Positions 26,961 through 36,395 of a DNA stretch of 64,000 nucleotides are shown piece by piece. The number at the start of each line of letters is the position of its first letter. Position 1 is the stretch's first letter. The notes beneath the pieces were generated by a model. The model had not been told where the DNA came from, did no database searches, and worked only from the letters and a program-made list of their open reading frames with translations. Origin of the DNA: Chloroflexota bacterium (GTDB lineage: Bacteria > Chloroflexota > Anaerolineae > Anaerolineales > UBA11579); assembly GCA_019456165.1 (NCBI GenBank), contig VRUJ01000021.1:1-64000 (forward strand). Reading direction: 5' to 3'. The translations under genes were made by a program, and so were the position numbers.

Positions 26961-29777
26961 ATGTCGCTCTCATTCTTTTCCAGCCTGCGAAGCCGTTTTC
27001 TATTCGTCCTTCTTGGACTTACCGCGCTCCCAATCATTTTAATTGCAATCTCAGCTTCTTATGGGGCCAGGCAAACCATCCAATTGCGCGTTAAGGCCCG
27101 GCTAGAGTCAGTAGCTGACTTAAAAAAAGGGGAAATATCCAGATGGCTGGATGACCGCTTGAACGACATTCGTCTGTTAGGTGATAATACCCACAACGAA
27201 GAACTATTACAAGTCATCCTAGATCCCGAAGCAGACCCTGAACAGAAGAAGGTATTTACTTCATTCCTTGCCGATGTCATCATCAATATGCGACAGGCAA
27301 GGGATGGCTATAATGAGATCCTCATCGTAGACACCTCAGGAAAAGTAATTATTTCCACCAATTCTGAGCATATCGGATTAGATTATTCTAATTACCCCGC
27401 AGTGGCCGAAATCTTGGCTACCCCTGAAGATGCAGTAATCTACGATATTTACTTTGATAATGATAATGAGCTGGCAGAAATGATCTTTGGTCACACCTTC
27501 CATGCTTTAAATCCCTCGACAGGGGAGCGGCTCACATCAATAAATGGGGCAGTTCTGCTCAATGTTATGCTCGATGAAACTATTTATCCGCTTATCGAAG
27601 ATTGGCCGGATAAAGGCGAAACTGGCGAAACCTTGCTAGTTCGCGCCGATGGGGAGAATACTATCTTTCTAAACCCGCTGCGTTTCAAAGCTAACTCTAC
27701 TCTCGATTTCTACGTAGCCAACGGTTCGCCGGACGCGTTACCCGCCCAATATAGCGCCGCTGGACAAGAGGGATTGATCCAGACGACAGATTACCGGGGT
27801 ATACCGGTGATTGCTGCTTACCGTTCCATACCGCACACAGGCTGGGGTTATGTAGTAAAACAAGACGTCGCAGAGGCCTACGCCCCACTAACCGGGTTTG
27901 CCCGCAACCTCATCATCATTAGCGTATTGATGCTCTTCATTATTTGGGGAGCCGCTGTGTGGCTTTCGCGTGCCCTCACAAACCCTTTAGCCCAATTGGT
28001 GAAGAGCACTAAAGAAGTTGCTGCCGGGAATTACGCGGTCGATCTCTCCCTTGACCGCGAAGATGAGATTGGCAAACTGGCAGATTCCTTCCAGGCGATG
28101 TTAAGCGCCGTACAAAAAAGCCACTCCGAGTTAGCTGCACACGGAGAAGAGGTCGAAGCTTTGTATACACTATCGGGAAAGTTACTTGGCACATTGAACA
28201 TTGCAGACAATCTTGCAAATGCATTAGAACAGGCTATCCTCGGTACCTCAGCAGATGCTGGGGCGGTGCTGTTAGCCAATACCAACGACAATACGATTAC
28301 TCTTCAAGCCGTACAGGGAATCCCCGAAACCCTTATCGGCCAGGTATTTCCCATTGATGCGCACACTGCCCCCGGACACGCGCTGACGCGCCAAGAAGCT
28401 GTCTTTACATCGGACACTAGCTCCCCAAACGAATTTCACATTCCGCCCCAAATTGAAAAACTCGGCGTCAAAAGCTTACTGGCGGTACCCATGCTTGTCG
28501 ACGGGAAAGCCATCGGAGCTTTAGTGATAGATACATTTACCCCCCGCGATTTTAGTGAGGATGATATCCGGGTGGCCCAATCCATCGCCAACCAGACTGC
28601 TGTCGCCTTAGAAAGAGCTCGGCTGTTCGCTGATTTGAGTACCAGCTACGACCGAACATTAGATGCGCTATCGGCTGCACTGGATACGCGTGACAACGAG
28701 ACTGAAGGGCATTCGCAGCGCGTTGTAGCCTACACCATGTCTTTGGTAGAACGACTTAACCTCCCTCCAAACCAGTTGGCTGCCATTCGCAGGGGAGCTT
28801 TGCTGCACGACATCGGCAAGATTGGCGTGCCCGACGCGATTCTCCGCAAACCCGGGGCGCTTTCCAGCGAGGAGTGGGAAATTATCCGTCGCCATCCCGA
28901 ATGGGGAGCTCATATTTTATCCGGCATCAAATTTTTAAAGAGTGCGGCCGAGATCGTGCATTCACATCACGAACGCTGGGATGGAAAAGGCTACCCGCAA
29001 GGCTTGAAAGACACAGAAATTCCTCTAGGGGCGCGCATCTTTGCATTAGCCGATACCTTCGACGCAATTACATCCAACCGCCCCTACAGAGAAGGCCGTC
29101 CCTACTCCGTGGCGCGAGAAGAGATTGTCCGAGGTCGCAGAATCCAATTTGACCCGCAGGTGGTTGACGCTTTCTTGGAGATACCTGAAAAGGAATGGGT
29201 TCAATTACCCAACAAAGATGAAGCTAAAACGGATTCTATCAATCTAAACACACGCACACTAGCTATAGAGGAAGCAGAATCAGCTCAAACTATCAAGAAT
29301 TTATCATTCACCGACCCTCTTACCGGAGTTTATACTCGAAAATATTTTAACGAATTTCTGGCAATGGAACTTCATCGCAGCAATCGTTATGATTACAAGG
29401 TTTCATTAATTTTGGTTGAAATTGATGATTTCAATACCTACACTGACACTTACGGCCAGGTTGCTGGAGATGAAAAATTACAAGTTACCGCAAAGTTGAT
29501 CAATAACAATATTCGCAGAATGGACTTAGCTGCACGCTATTCCGCAGGAAAGTTTGCAATTGTTTTGCCAGAAACATTTGAAGAAGGCGCGCGGCGTGTG
29601 GCAGAGAAAATCCGGCAAGCGGCTTTAAAACATCCCTACGAGGACGGTCAAATCAGCCTTAGTCTGGGTGTGTCCGTGCACACGTCTCAAAACCCAACCT
29701 CTTTTGAAAAACTTATTGAAGCAGCAGACTACGAACTTATGCTTGACAAGCAACGCTTGAAAAAGATTGCGGACTAG
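26961..29777 (+). CDS. Membrane sensor: Cache-HAMP-GAF-HD-GYP-degenerate GGDEF
   Basis: About 938 residues from MSLSFFSSLRSRF. In-frame codons upstream exist, but that region looks non-coding. The order is: TM helix (about 13-30), a large extracytoplasmic dCache-like domain, a second TM (about 320-340), HAMP, GAF, an HD-GYP phosphodiesterase domain and a GGDEF-fold domain. HD-GYP motifs are intact (HDIGKIG, His about 616; HHERWDGKGYP, about 670), predicting c-di-GMP hydrolysis. In the GGDEF domain the signature is replaced by SAGKF (about 860), so cyclase activity is unlikely. The C-terminal GGDEF after HD-GYP is an uncommon order. It lies downstream of the chelatase genes on the same strand, with a gap of about 160 bp. 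Confidence 0.88.
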   Translation: MSLSFFSSLRSRFLFVLLGLTALPIILIAISASYGARQTIQLRVKARLESVADLKKGEISRWLDDRLNDIRLLGDNTHNEELLQVILDPEADPEQKKVFTSFLADVIINMRQARDGYNEILIVDTSGKVIISTNSEHIGLDYSNYPAVAEILATPEDAVIYDIYFDNDNELAEMIFGHTFHALNPSTGERLTSINGAVLLNVMLDETIYPLIEDWPDKGETGETLLVRADGENTIFLNPLRFKANSTLDFYVANGSPDALPAQYSAAGQEGLIQTTDYRGIPVIAAYRSIPHTGWGYVVKQDVAEAYAPLTGFARNLIIISVLMLFIIWGAAVWLSRALTNPLAQLVKSTKEVAAGNYAVDLSLDREDEIGKLADSFQAMLSAVQKSHSELAAHGEEVEALYTLSGKLLGTLNIADNLANALEQAILGTSADAGAVLLANTNDNTITLQAVQGIPETLIGQVFPIDAHTAPGHALTRQEAVFTSDTSSPNEFHIPPQIEKLGVKSLLAVPMLVDGKAIGALVIDTFTPRDFSEDDIRVAQSIANQTAVALERARLFADLSTSYDRTLDALSAALDTRDNETEGHSQRVVAYTMSLVERLNLPPNQLAAIRRGALLHDIGKIGVPDAILRKPGALSSEEWEIIRRHPEWGAHILSGIKFLKSAAEIVHSHHERWDGKGYPQGLKDTEIPLGARIFALADTFDAITSNRPYREGRPYSVAREEIVRGRRIQFDPQVVDAFLEIPEKEWVQLPNKDEAKTDSINLNTRTLAIEEAESAQTIKNLSFTDPLTGVYTRKYFNEFLAMELHRSNRYDYKVSLILVEIDDFNTYTDTYGQVAGDEKLQVTAKLINNNIRRMDLAARYSAGKFAIVLPETFEEGARRVAEKIRQAALKHPYEDGQISLSLGVSVHTSQNPTSFEKLIEAADYELMLDKQRLKKIAD

Positions 29778-30037
29778 CCAAATCTAAAGCATGGGGATTG
29801 ATCTAACTCATCATAGTATTTGAAAATTTATATTTCAATTTGTCGCTTGGTCAATGTCGGAATGCGAAACCGCGCAACGAAAGCCTATAGTAGGTGAGGG
29901 AAATTCTGGCAGGGCAGTATATCGCATATTAGAGCATATAAATTGAACCTTGCTATGATCGAAATGGAACCTTTACGATCCTCACCCCATCTCATATTCC
30001 ACTCCCCATTCTAATAATCACATTGATACGCAGGCAA

Positions 30038-30295
30038 TTAATCTACCGCTTCAATTACCTCGACATCTGGAAAGAACTGCTTCACTGTGCCTCCCACCCA
30101 GCCCTTTAATGTTGTTGTCGAAAGAGAACAGCCATCACAAGCGCCGCCCAGACGAACCTGCAATTTGCGCCCATCAAACGAAACCAATTCCACCGAACCG
30201 CTGTGAAACTGTTCAATGTATGCGCTGACATTTCCAATCAGAGTACGCATGCGTTCAAGGTCAGATGCCACTTCATGGGTGTGGTTTTCCATCAA
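30038..30295 (-). CDS. NifU C-terminal-like iron-sulfur scaffold protein
   Basis: An 85-residue protein consisting of the NifU C-terminal (Nfu) domain. The cluster-binding motif C53-x2-C56 lies in RLGGACDGCSLSTTTL. Such proteins carry or deliver Fe-S clusters to target enzymes such as SdhB and aconitase. It has no A-type or HEAT domain fused. It appears to be monocistronic, with GGAG upstream. The cellular target is not visible from context. Confidence 0.9.
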   Translation of the reverse strand: MMENHTHEVASDLERMRTLIGNVSAYIEQFHSGSVELVSFDGRKLQVRLGGACDGCSLSTTTLKGWVGGTVKQFFPDVEVIEAVD

Positions 30296-30456
30296 TTTAG
30301 CTCCTTTTTCTTGTATTTCAGGCCAGTATTCAACCTTAATATAAATCTACTTCTCTATATGCGAATTATAAACTAATTCTCTCTCAAACTATGCTTTCAT
30401 AACGAACGCAATTTATTCGGAGGAGACCTGAATAAACCTGGATATTCCAAAAAAAG

Positions 30457-30485
30457 AAAAGCTGCATATCTGATATGCAGCTTTT
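30457..30485 (-). terminator. Rho-independent terminator of the second clpC-type gene
   Basis: Perfect 13-bp stem AAAAGCTGCATAT/ATATGCAGCTTTT with a 3-nt loop, 25 bp past the stop codon. On the minus strand it is followed by TTTTCTTTTTTT. This is the strongest terminator in the window. Confidence 0.9.
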
Positions 30486-30509
30486 GCCATTGATTATATT
30501 ATCAAGCGT

Positions 30510-32993
30510 TTATGCATCGCTTTCAACCGGAGTGGTTTTCTTCTTTTTTACCGGGGCTTTCTTCTTGAGTTTAAAGACTAGCTCACCAGCCTCTTTATCC
30601 ACATCCGCTGTCACCGTATCCCCATCCGAAAACTCGCCTTGAAGCAAACGCACAGAGAGCGGGCTTTCAATAAGCTTCTGTAAAGCTCGTTTCAAAGGAC
30701 GGGCGCCAAATTCAGGATCGTAACCCTGCTCTGCCAACCACGCACGCGATTTCTTTGTCAGTTCAACTCTCAAACCGCGTTCATCCAATCTCTCGCAAAT
30801 CTCTTTCATCTGCAAGTCTACAATTTTAGACATATCTTCCAAAGATAATGCCGAAAAGGTTATGATCTCATCAATGCGATTTAGGAACTCGGGTCGGAAA
30901 GTTTTCTTGAGCGCTCTCTCTATCTTTTCATGCGACTGGCGGATTTCTTCATCATCGCTAGACTGCAGAAATCCTAGCGAGCCGGACTTACGCACGAATT
31001 CGGTTCCCAGGTTGCTGGTCATAATCAACACCGTATTGCGGAAATCGACAGTACGCCCCTGTCCGTCGGTTAGGCGGCCATCATCCAGGATTTGCAATAA
31101 AGCGTTCCAAACTTCCGGGTGAGCTTTTTCAATCTCATCAAATAAGATCACCCTGTATGGCCGGCGGCGGACGGCTTCGGTCAACTGGCCGCCTTCTTCA
31201 TAACCCACGTATCCGGGAGGCGCGCCAAATAAACGCGAAGCTGTATGCTGCTCGCGGTATTCGCTCATGTCGATGCGCACCAACGCTTCCTCGTCTTCAA
31301 ACATGAATTCAGCCAGCGCTTTGGCCAATTCCGTCTTGCCAACACCTGATGGACCGATAAAGATGAACGACCCTATTGGGCGTTTGGGATCTTTCAAACC
31401 AGAGCGCGCCCGGCGGATGGCGTCAGAAACTGCCTGGATGGCTTCACTTTGCCCAATGATGCGCTCCTGAATGCGTTCTTCCATCTTTAACAGCTTTTCG
31501 GCCTCTGATTCCATCATCTGGCTTACAGGAATTCCTGTCCATTGAGCAACTACCTCAGCAACATCATCCGCATCAACCACTTCATCTAATTCATGCTCAC
31601 CCTCCCATTTTTCGCGCTTTTGGTTGAATTCCGTTTCTATACGTATCCGTTCGGATTTCTTCTCGGCAGCACGTTCGTAATCTCGCTCAAGGCCAGCTTG
31701 TTCTTCTTCAGCCTCCAAGCGGTTTATTTCATCTTTCATAGATTTCAAATCAGGTGGCAGCGAATATAAGGCTATCCGAAGCTTGGCGGCGGATTCATCC
31801 ATCAAGTCAATTGCTTTGTCAGGTAAGTGCCGGTCGGACACATAGCGCGAAGAAAGCTTAACAGCCGCCACTATCGCTTCATCCGAAATACTGAGCCTGT
31901 GGTGGGCTTCATAACGATCACGCAAGCCGCGCAGCATTTCGATTGTGTCTTCAACGTTGGGTTCTTCAACGTATATGGGGGCAAAACGGCGTTCTAAGGC
32001 AGCGTCTTTCTCAATGTATTTGTGATATTCATCCAGCGTGGTGGCACCAACAGCCTGAAGCTCTCCGCGAGCCAGCGCCGGTTTGAGCATGTTGGATGCA
32101 TCCATCGCCCCCTGGGCTGCCCCCGCCCCAACAACGGTGTGCAGCTCGTCGATCATGAGTATGACCTCCCCTTCAGCGCGCTGTACTTCTTCTATAGCCG
32201 CCTTCAAGCGCTCTTCAAATTCACCCCTGAAACGCGAACCGGCTATCATGGCTCCTAGGTCAAGGGAGATCACGCGTTTACCACTTAATATTTCCGGCAC
32301 ATCGTTAGTGGCGATCTTTTGGGCCAATCCTTCTACGATAGCCGTCTTGCCAACACCTGCCTCACCTATCAAAACAGGGTTGTTCTTAGTGCGGCGGGAA
32401 AGGATTTGGATCAATCGTAGAATTTCGGAATCGCGTCCGATCACCGGATCAAGCTTGCCCTCGCGCGCCAGTTGAGTCAGGTCGCGGGAGTATTTCTCAA
32501 GAGTGCGATAGCGGGTCTCAGCTTGAGGGTCAGTCACCCTCTGGCCACCGCGTAGCTGCTGCACAGCATCAGTGACGCGTTCTTTGGTCACTCCAGCTCC
32601 TTCTAATAAACGCGCGGAGGGTGTGCTGCGCTCGCTCAAGATGGCCATGAATATGTGCTCGGTGGAGATAAACTCATCCTTCAAGCGGTTGGCTTCTTCA
32701 TTCGCCAGATCAATTATGCGCTTTACGCGCGGGGTAATAAAGATCTGGCCTGCTCCGCCTCCAAAGATATTGGCCTTAGCGCTGGTCTTTAGAATATAAT
32801 CCAGGCGCTCTGTGAGCGCTTCGGGGTCTACTTTTAGGATTTCCAAAAGTTGGCCGATGACACCTTGAGGTTGTTCAATCAAAGCCAGCAGGATATGCTC
32901 GGAATCAATCTGGTTGTGCCCATAGCGGTGGATAATCTCAGCAGCTCTTTGGGCTGCTTCCTGGGCACGTTCAGTAAAACGGTCAAATCTCAT
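30510..32993 (-). CDS. Second ClpC-type AAA+ unfoldase (Clp ATPase)
   Basis: About 827 residues. It has an N-terminal double Clp-N repeat (1-140), AAA+ 1 with GEAGVGKTA, a short middle coiled coil (about 65-75 residues, [22 protein letters not shown]), AAA+ 2 with GPSGVGKTE, and a D2-small domain. The middle region is too short for ClpB disaggregases, and a SLGF tripeptide sits where ClpC carries its ClpP-binding loop. ClpC-type is therefore preferred over ClpB. It has a basic tail ([13 protein letters not shown]). A GGAGGAAGG ribosome binding site precedes two adjacent ATGs. It is paralogous to, and clearly distinct from, the clpC at 20.2-22.7 kb. Confidence 0.9.
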   Translation of the reverse strand: MRFDRFTERAQEAAQRAAEIIHRYGHNQIDSEHILLALIEQPQGVIGQLLEILKVDPEALTERLDYILKTSAKANIFGGGAGQIFITPRVKRIIDLANEEANRLKDEFISTEHIFMAILSERSTPSARLLEGAGVTKERVTDAVQQLRGGQRVTDPQAETRYRTLEKYSRDLTQLAREGKLDPVIGRDSEILRLIQILSRRTKNNPVLIGEAGVGKTAIVEGLAQKIATNDVPEILSGKRVISLDLGAMIAGSRFRGEFEERLKAAIEEVQRAEGEVILMIDELHTVVGAGAAQGAMDASNMLKPALARGELQAVGATTLDEYHKYIEKDAALERRFAPIYVEEPNVEDTIEMLRGLRDRYEAHHRLSISDEAIVAAVKLSSRYVSDRHLPDKAIDLMDESAAKLRIALYSLPPDLKSMKDEINRLEAEEEQAGLERDYERAAEKKSERIRIETEFNQKREKWEGEHELDEVVDADDVAEVVAQWTGIPVSQMMESEAEKLLKMEERIQERIIGQSEAIQAVSDAIRRARSGLKDPKRPIGSFIFIGPSGVGKTELAKALAEFMFEDEEALVRIDMSEYREQHTASRLFGAPPGYVGYEEGGQLTEAVRRRPYRVILFDEIEKAHPEVWNALLQILDDGRLTDGQGRTVDFRNTVLIMTSNLGTEFVRKSGSLGFLQSSDDEEIRQSHEKIERALKKTFRPEFLNRIDEIITFSALSLEDMSKIVDLQMKEICERLDERGLRVELTKKSRAWLAEQGYDPEFGARPLKRALQKLIESPLSVRLLQGEFSDGDTVTADVDKEAGELVFKLKKKAPVKKKKTTPVESDA

Positions 32994-33139
32994 CATAGTT
33001 AAATACCTTCCTCCAGCAGACATAAGCTGCCAAGGGAATTATAACATCGTCATCTAAACGAAGTGATAAAAAGATATTAATAAAGTGTTTGATTCCTAAT
33101 ATTAGGAATAATCAAGAAATTTGAGGTAATTATTATGTT

Positions 33140-33540
33140 AATTCAGACATTTAGTGCAACGAATGAGGAGATAAAATCATTCGTATGCGAAAAGAAAAAT
33201 ATCTACACCTAACAAATGCTGAACGGGAAGAAATCAATCGGTTCTTGGCAAAGAATAAGCCACTTGTAGAAATTGCAAAACACTTGGGGCGAAGTTCAAG
33301 CACAATCTCCCGTGAAATAAGACGAAATAGTGGAAAAACTGGATACAGAGCCTTTAGTGCGAGTAAACGTTCCCAAGCTGCCGCATCTTCAAGGAGGAAA
33401 GGTAAAAGCAAGATATCAAAAAGTGAAAGGCTGTGTGAATATGTTCTAAAATCACTAAATAAAGAATGGTCGCCAGAAGAAATCTCTGAACGCATAAAAA
33501 TAGAGTATCCTTTGGATATGACAATGCGAATATCACATGA
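33140..33540 (+). pseudogene. IS30-family transposase, N-terminal fragment
   Basis: From 33185 the frame reads as the DNA-binding N-terminus of an IS30 transposase: LTNAEREEINRFLA, IAKHLGRSSSTISREIRRNS, YRAFSASKRSQ, WSPEEISERIKIEYP and RISHEA. The catalytic DDE part is missing. From about 33541 the same frame runs antisense through a DUF389 gene. The bases before the start (TTAGTGCAACG near 33152) may belong to the left inverted repeat. It is therefore a remnant, not an active element. Confidence 0.8.
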
Positions 33541-33834
33541 AGCCAGGCCAATACCGAGAATCGGGGACATTAGCGGCGCCACCAGCATAGCTCCAATTAT
33601 TGTTGCAGCCGAGTCGATCAACAACCCAAACGTGGCTATCATGCAAGAGAGAAACACAAGCACGAAATAGTCAAAATCTGGCGCGGAGGCTTCACGCAAC
33701 TGCACTTGCACATCCGCCCGCTGCTCTAGGCTGACAGGAGGCACCAGCCTCCTCCAAAAACGAATGACACGCACTCGTACCTTGGAGAAATATTTCGCGA
33801 AGATCTGGCTAAAGCCCTCAGGTGATTCCTGCAA
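33538..33834 (-). pseudogene. DUF389 membrane protein, truncated N-terminal part
   Basis: On the minus strand the first 99 codons match the start of a DUF389 (TIGR00341-like) integral membrane protein. There is a cytoplasmic lead, then DYFVLVFLSCMIATFGLL and the family hallmark AATIIGAMLVAPLMSPILG. The frame then continues into antisense IS30 sequence and stops at 33151, so the remaining helices are lost. Insertion of the IS30 element, followed by a deletion that removed both the rest of the IS and the rest of DUF389, would explain the junction at about 33540. Confidence 0.75.
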
Positions 33835-34104
33835 TTTTCTTTTGCCTTAATTAAAGATACGTATTCGTATTTTACTCATTAAAACAGAAAGGGCAAGCTT
33901 GGCTGTCCTCCAGCAGTTGCCTAAGGAGGGGTTTTTAAATACCAAATCCCTGGGATAAACTTTCTATAGATATCAATCAGTTTACCTTTATAGGTCTATC
34001 GCAAAATTTGTCAAAAATACATTGTATAATACGAATGCTCAAATTGCGGAGATTATTAAGAGGTTTGTAAATAATCAACCCTAACCAAAAGAGGAGACAC
34101 TCGG

Positions 34105-34173
34105 ATGAATTGCTACATTCACACAGACCGTGAAGCTGTAGGGACTTGCACCTCCTGTGGAAGGCCGATATGC
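34105..34173 (+). pseudogene. B-box zinc-finger gene, 5' fragment
   Basis: A GAGGAG ribosome binding site and ATG lead into MNCYIHTDREAVGTCTSCGR, the typical N-terminus of bacterial B-box zinc-finger membrane proteins (C-x2-H ... C-x2-C). After about 23 codons the reading frame enters the antisense 3' end of the AAC(3)-like gene, whose stop is at 34174. The rest of the B-box protein is missing. It is a remnant left by a rearrangement. Confidence 0.65.
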
Positions 34174-34968
34174 TCATTCACCCACATCCTTCCTAACGGC
34201 CGCACAGCGCATACAGTTCGGGCGGCTGCACAGCAAGGCCAAGGGGTCTTCGGTGATAAGGGGTTTGACGATTTCCACCAATTCTCGGATTGATAACGCC
34301 TGTACGAGAGCTTTACCGACCCGAATTTTACGAGTGACTGGTTCAACATATGGGGACAAGGCATTAAAGCCATCCGAACAGGGTGGAAAACCAATGCATT
34401 CAAGCACACCTTCTTTGGTCAGTCCCCAGCGCACAAAAGTTTTGCGGCCTGCCATACGCTCACCCAAATGTATGCTGGTATTGGCCTTGTGATCAACTCC
34501 CAACAGCAAAACCCAGCCATCTTGATCCACTAACGCTCTCAATGAACCAAGCGGCGCATTGAGCTTTTGTTCTTTTAGAAATTCGGCAGCATTGATTCCG
34601 GTAAAAGAAAGGATTGGGTGTAAGGAACGTTGCGCCTTGTTGTGGCGACGCAGGGTTTCTGGCACAACCCCCATTAAACGGTCTGCGGGCAAACCAGGCC
34701 AGAAAATTTCGGCCAAGCGGTTAGCATCTTTCATCTTGCCGTATTCAGCGGCATTATCCGGGGGGCCTGCCTCCGGTGTGACCATAGTCTTATAGGTAAA
34801 CACCGGCATGATCAAACTGTTAAAATGTTCAAGCAAAGCCCCCACCACCGCCTCCGCGCCGCCTTTGACATTGCCAAAAGCAGACAAAGAGGCATGTGCG
34901 ACCACAGGTCGGCCGCCATCTAGATCAAGTTTGCGCAGAGCTCTAACTAAATCCCGGTACTTTTTCAT
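34174..34968 (-). CDS. AAC(3)-family (Antibiotic_NAT) N-acetyltransferase
   Basis: A 264-residue member of the aminoglycoside 3-N-acetyltransferase fold. Recognisable segments are RPVVAHASLSAFGNVKGGAEAV, LIMPVFTYKTM, FWPGLPADRLMGVVPETLRR, RSLHPILSFTG, GWVLLLGVDHKANTSIHLGE. Acetyl-CoA would be the donor. The real acceptor is unknown, because many chromosomal members do not act on antibiotics. It seems complete, but its 3' end abuts a truncated B-box gene, so its neighbourhood has been rearranged. It is last in a minus-strand cluster, 93 bp after the enoyl-CoA hydratase gene. Confidence 0.85.
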   Translation of the reverse strand: MKKYRDLVRALRKLDLDGGRPVVAHASLSAFGNVKGGAEAVVGALLEHFNSLIMPVFTYKTMVTPEAGPPDNAAEYGKMKDANRLAEIFWPGLPADRLMGVVPETLRRHNKAQRSLHPILSFTGINAAEFLKEQKLNAPLGSLRALVDQDGWVLLLGVDHKANTSIHLGERMAGRKTFVRWGLTKEGVLECIGFPPCSDGFNALSPYVEPVTRKIRVGKALVQALSIRELVEIVKPLITEDPLALLCSRPNCMRCAAVRKDVGE

Positions 34969-35061
34969 CTAATGCCAGAAACCAGGGGAAGCTTTACTCC
35001 AATTCCAATTAATCTCAACACGTATCCTGTTTGGCAATCTAAAACATTGGCCGAATAAAGT

Positions 35062-35847
35062 TTACTTCCCTTTCCATTCGGGTGGGCGTTTCTCAATAAA
35101 TGCCTGCATACCTTCCTTCTGGTCTTCGGTAGAGAACAAGAAGTAGAATGCACGCCGCTCATCCGCGACACCTTCCCTTAAGAACGTTTCATATGCCTGG
35201 TTGACAGCTTCCTTTGCTAAACGAATAGCTATAGGCGCGCGTGCCGCCACCTCTGCGGCAAGCTTAAGCGCTTCCTCCAGATACAATTCGATTGGCATAA
35301 CTCGATTCACCAAACCATAATTTAGTGCTTCTTGAGCTGTCAGCGTGCGGTCGTTGAGGATCACTTCCATAGCAAGAGCTTTGCCGACAGCGCGTGTCAA
35401 ACGCTGAGTACCCCCAGCACCCGGAATTATCCCCAGGTTGATCTCCGGTTGGCCAAAGCGAGCATTTTCTGAAGCCACGATCATGTCGCAGGACATAGCC
35501 AACTCACTTCCACCACCCAGGGCCCAGCCAGATACCGCGGCTATCACCGGTTTCTTAACCCCCCGAATTTTATCGAAGAGCGATAGGTGCTCTCTTTGCA
35601 GCATGTCCACTGGTGAAGCTCCAGTCATATCTTTTATGTCAGCGCCAGCAGCAAAGGCGCGCTCGCTGCCAGTGATTACAATTGCTCCTATATCTTCATC
35701 AGCATCGAAATCATTCAACGCCCCAGCCAGCTCTTGCATAAGGGTGGAGTTGAAGGCATTAAGCGCTTTCGGACGGTTTAGACGAATGAGACCCACGCGG
35801 GAATAATCCGCGGGTATCTCTGTAATAATGGTGCTGTATTCTGTCAT
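35062..35847 (-). CDS. Enoyl-CoA hydratase (crotonase family)
   Basis: A 261-residue crotonase fold enzyme, likely hydrating 2-enoyl-CoA to 3-hydroxyacyl-CoA in fatty-acid oxidation. The oxyanion-hole segments are FAAGADIKDM and GWALGGGSELAMSCD. Both catalytic glutamates are present (in GGGSELAMS and in FGQPEINLG), then IIPGAGGTQRL. The C-terminal helices and FIEKRPPEWKGK ending are typical. It sits in a minus-strand cluster with DinB and SDR genes, which does not define the pathway. Confidence 0.92.
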   Translation of the reverse strand: MTEYSTIITEIPADYSRVGLIRLNRPKALNAFNSTLMQELAGALNDFDADEDIGAIVITGSERAFAAGADIKDMTGASPVDMLQREHLSLFDKIRGVKKPVIAAVSGWALGGGSELAMSCDMIVASENARFGQPEINLGIIPGAGGTQRLTRAVGKALAMEVILNDRTLTAQEALNYGLVNRVMPIELYLEEALKLAAEVAARAPIAIRLAKEAVNQAYETFLREGVADERRAFYFLFSTEDQKEGMQAFIEKRPPEWKGK

Positions 35848-35913
35848 TGAAAACTCCCGATAGGATAATAGATTTTTAGTAATACTGTGCTGATTATACG
35901 ATATTTAGGGAAT

Positions 35914-36381
35914 TTAAAACTGCACCAACTTCCCTACAACCGCCTCAGCCTCTACTAGGTTGCTCTCCACCCACCACTGCAACGTACGACACCCCCACCA
36001 AGGATGCCGTCCTGTTAGAGTCCAGGCCTCAATGGGCAAATCCTGCAAACGCGTATCCATTTCCGTATGCAGTTCCAGGTATGCGTTCAGTATGATTTCT
36101 AGAGAAACATCGCTTTTGTACCCCGTTTCCAACCAAACGTTTACGTCGAAGAGTGGTAAAGGCTTACCGATACTATCTAAGAGACTGAAGATGCCGGGTT
36201 TGAATAGCTGATTCTCTAGAGCGTGCAAACAAGCGATTAGCTGATTAGGGCTGGTATCCCTCCCTTTGAGAGAGTCCTGCCATGCGCTCTTGGGAATCGC
36301 AAGGGGAGCGCGGCTTACTTCTTCCCCCACTTGTGAATAACGCTCCATCAGACGGCTGCGATATGAATATAATTCATGCAT
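35914..36381 (-). CDS. DinB-like four-helix bundle protein
   Basis: A 155-residue protein that fits the DinB/YfiT-like metal-binding fold by size and by its C-terminal block GRHPWWGCRTLQWWVESNLVEAE. In metal-binding members a His triad is used. Here the final His appears replaced within ESNLVEAE, so metal binding is doubtful. It may be a thiol-S-transferase relative or a degenerate member. It lies 14 bp after the SDR gene and is probably co-transcribed with it. Confidence 0.65.
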   Translation of the reverse strand: MHELYSYRSRLMERYSQVGEEVSRAPLAIPKSAWQDSLKGRDTSPNQLIACLHALENQLFKPGIFSLLDSIGKPLPLFDVNVWLETGYKSDVSLEIILNAYLELHTEMDTRLQDLPIEAWTLTGRHPWWGCRTLQWWVESNLVEAEAVVGKLVQF

Positions 36382-36395
36382 AATTCCGCTAAATC

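Noticed and set aside
30510-32993. Calling the second Clp ATPase ClpB
   Set aside because: The middle domain is only about 65-75 residues and a SLGF loop is present, both ClpC traits.
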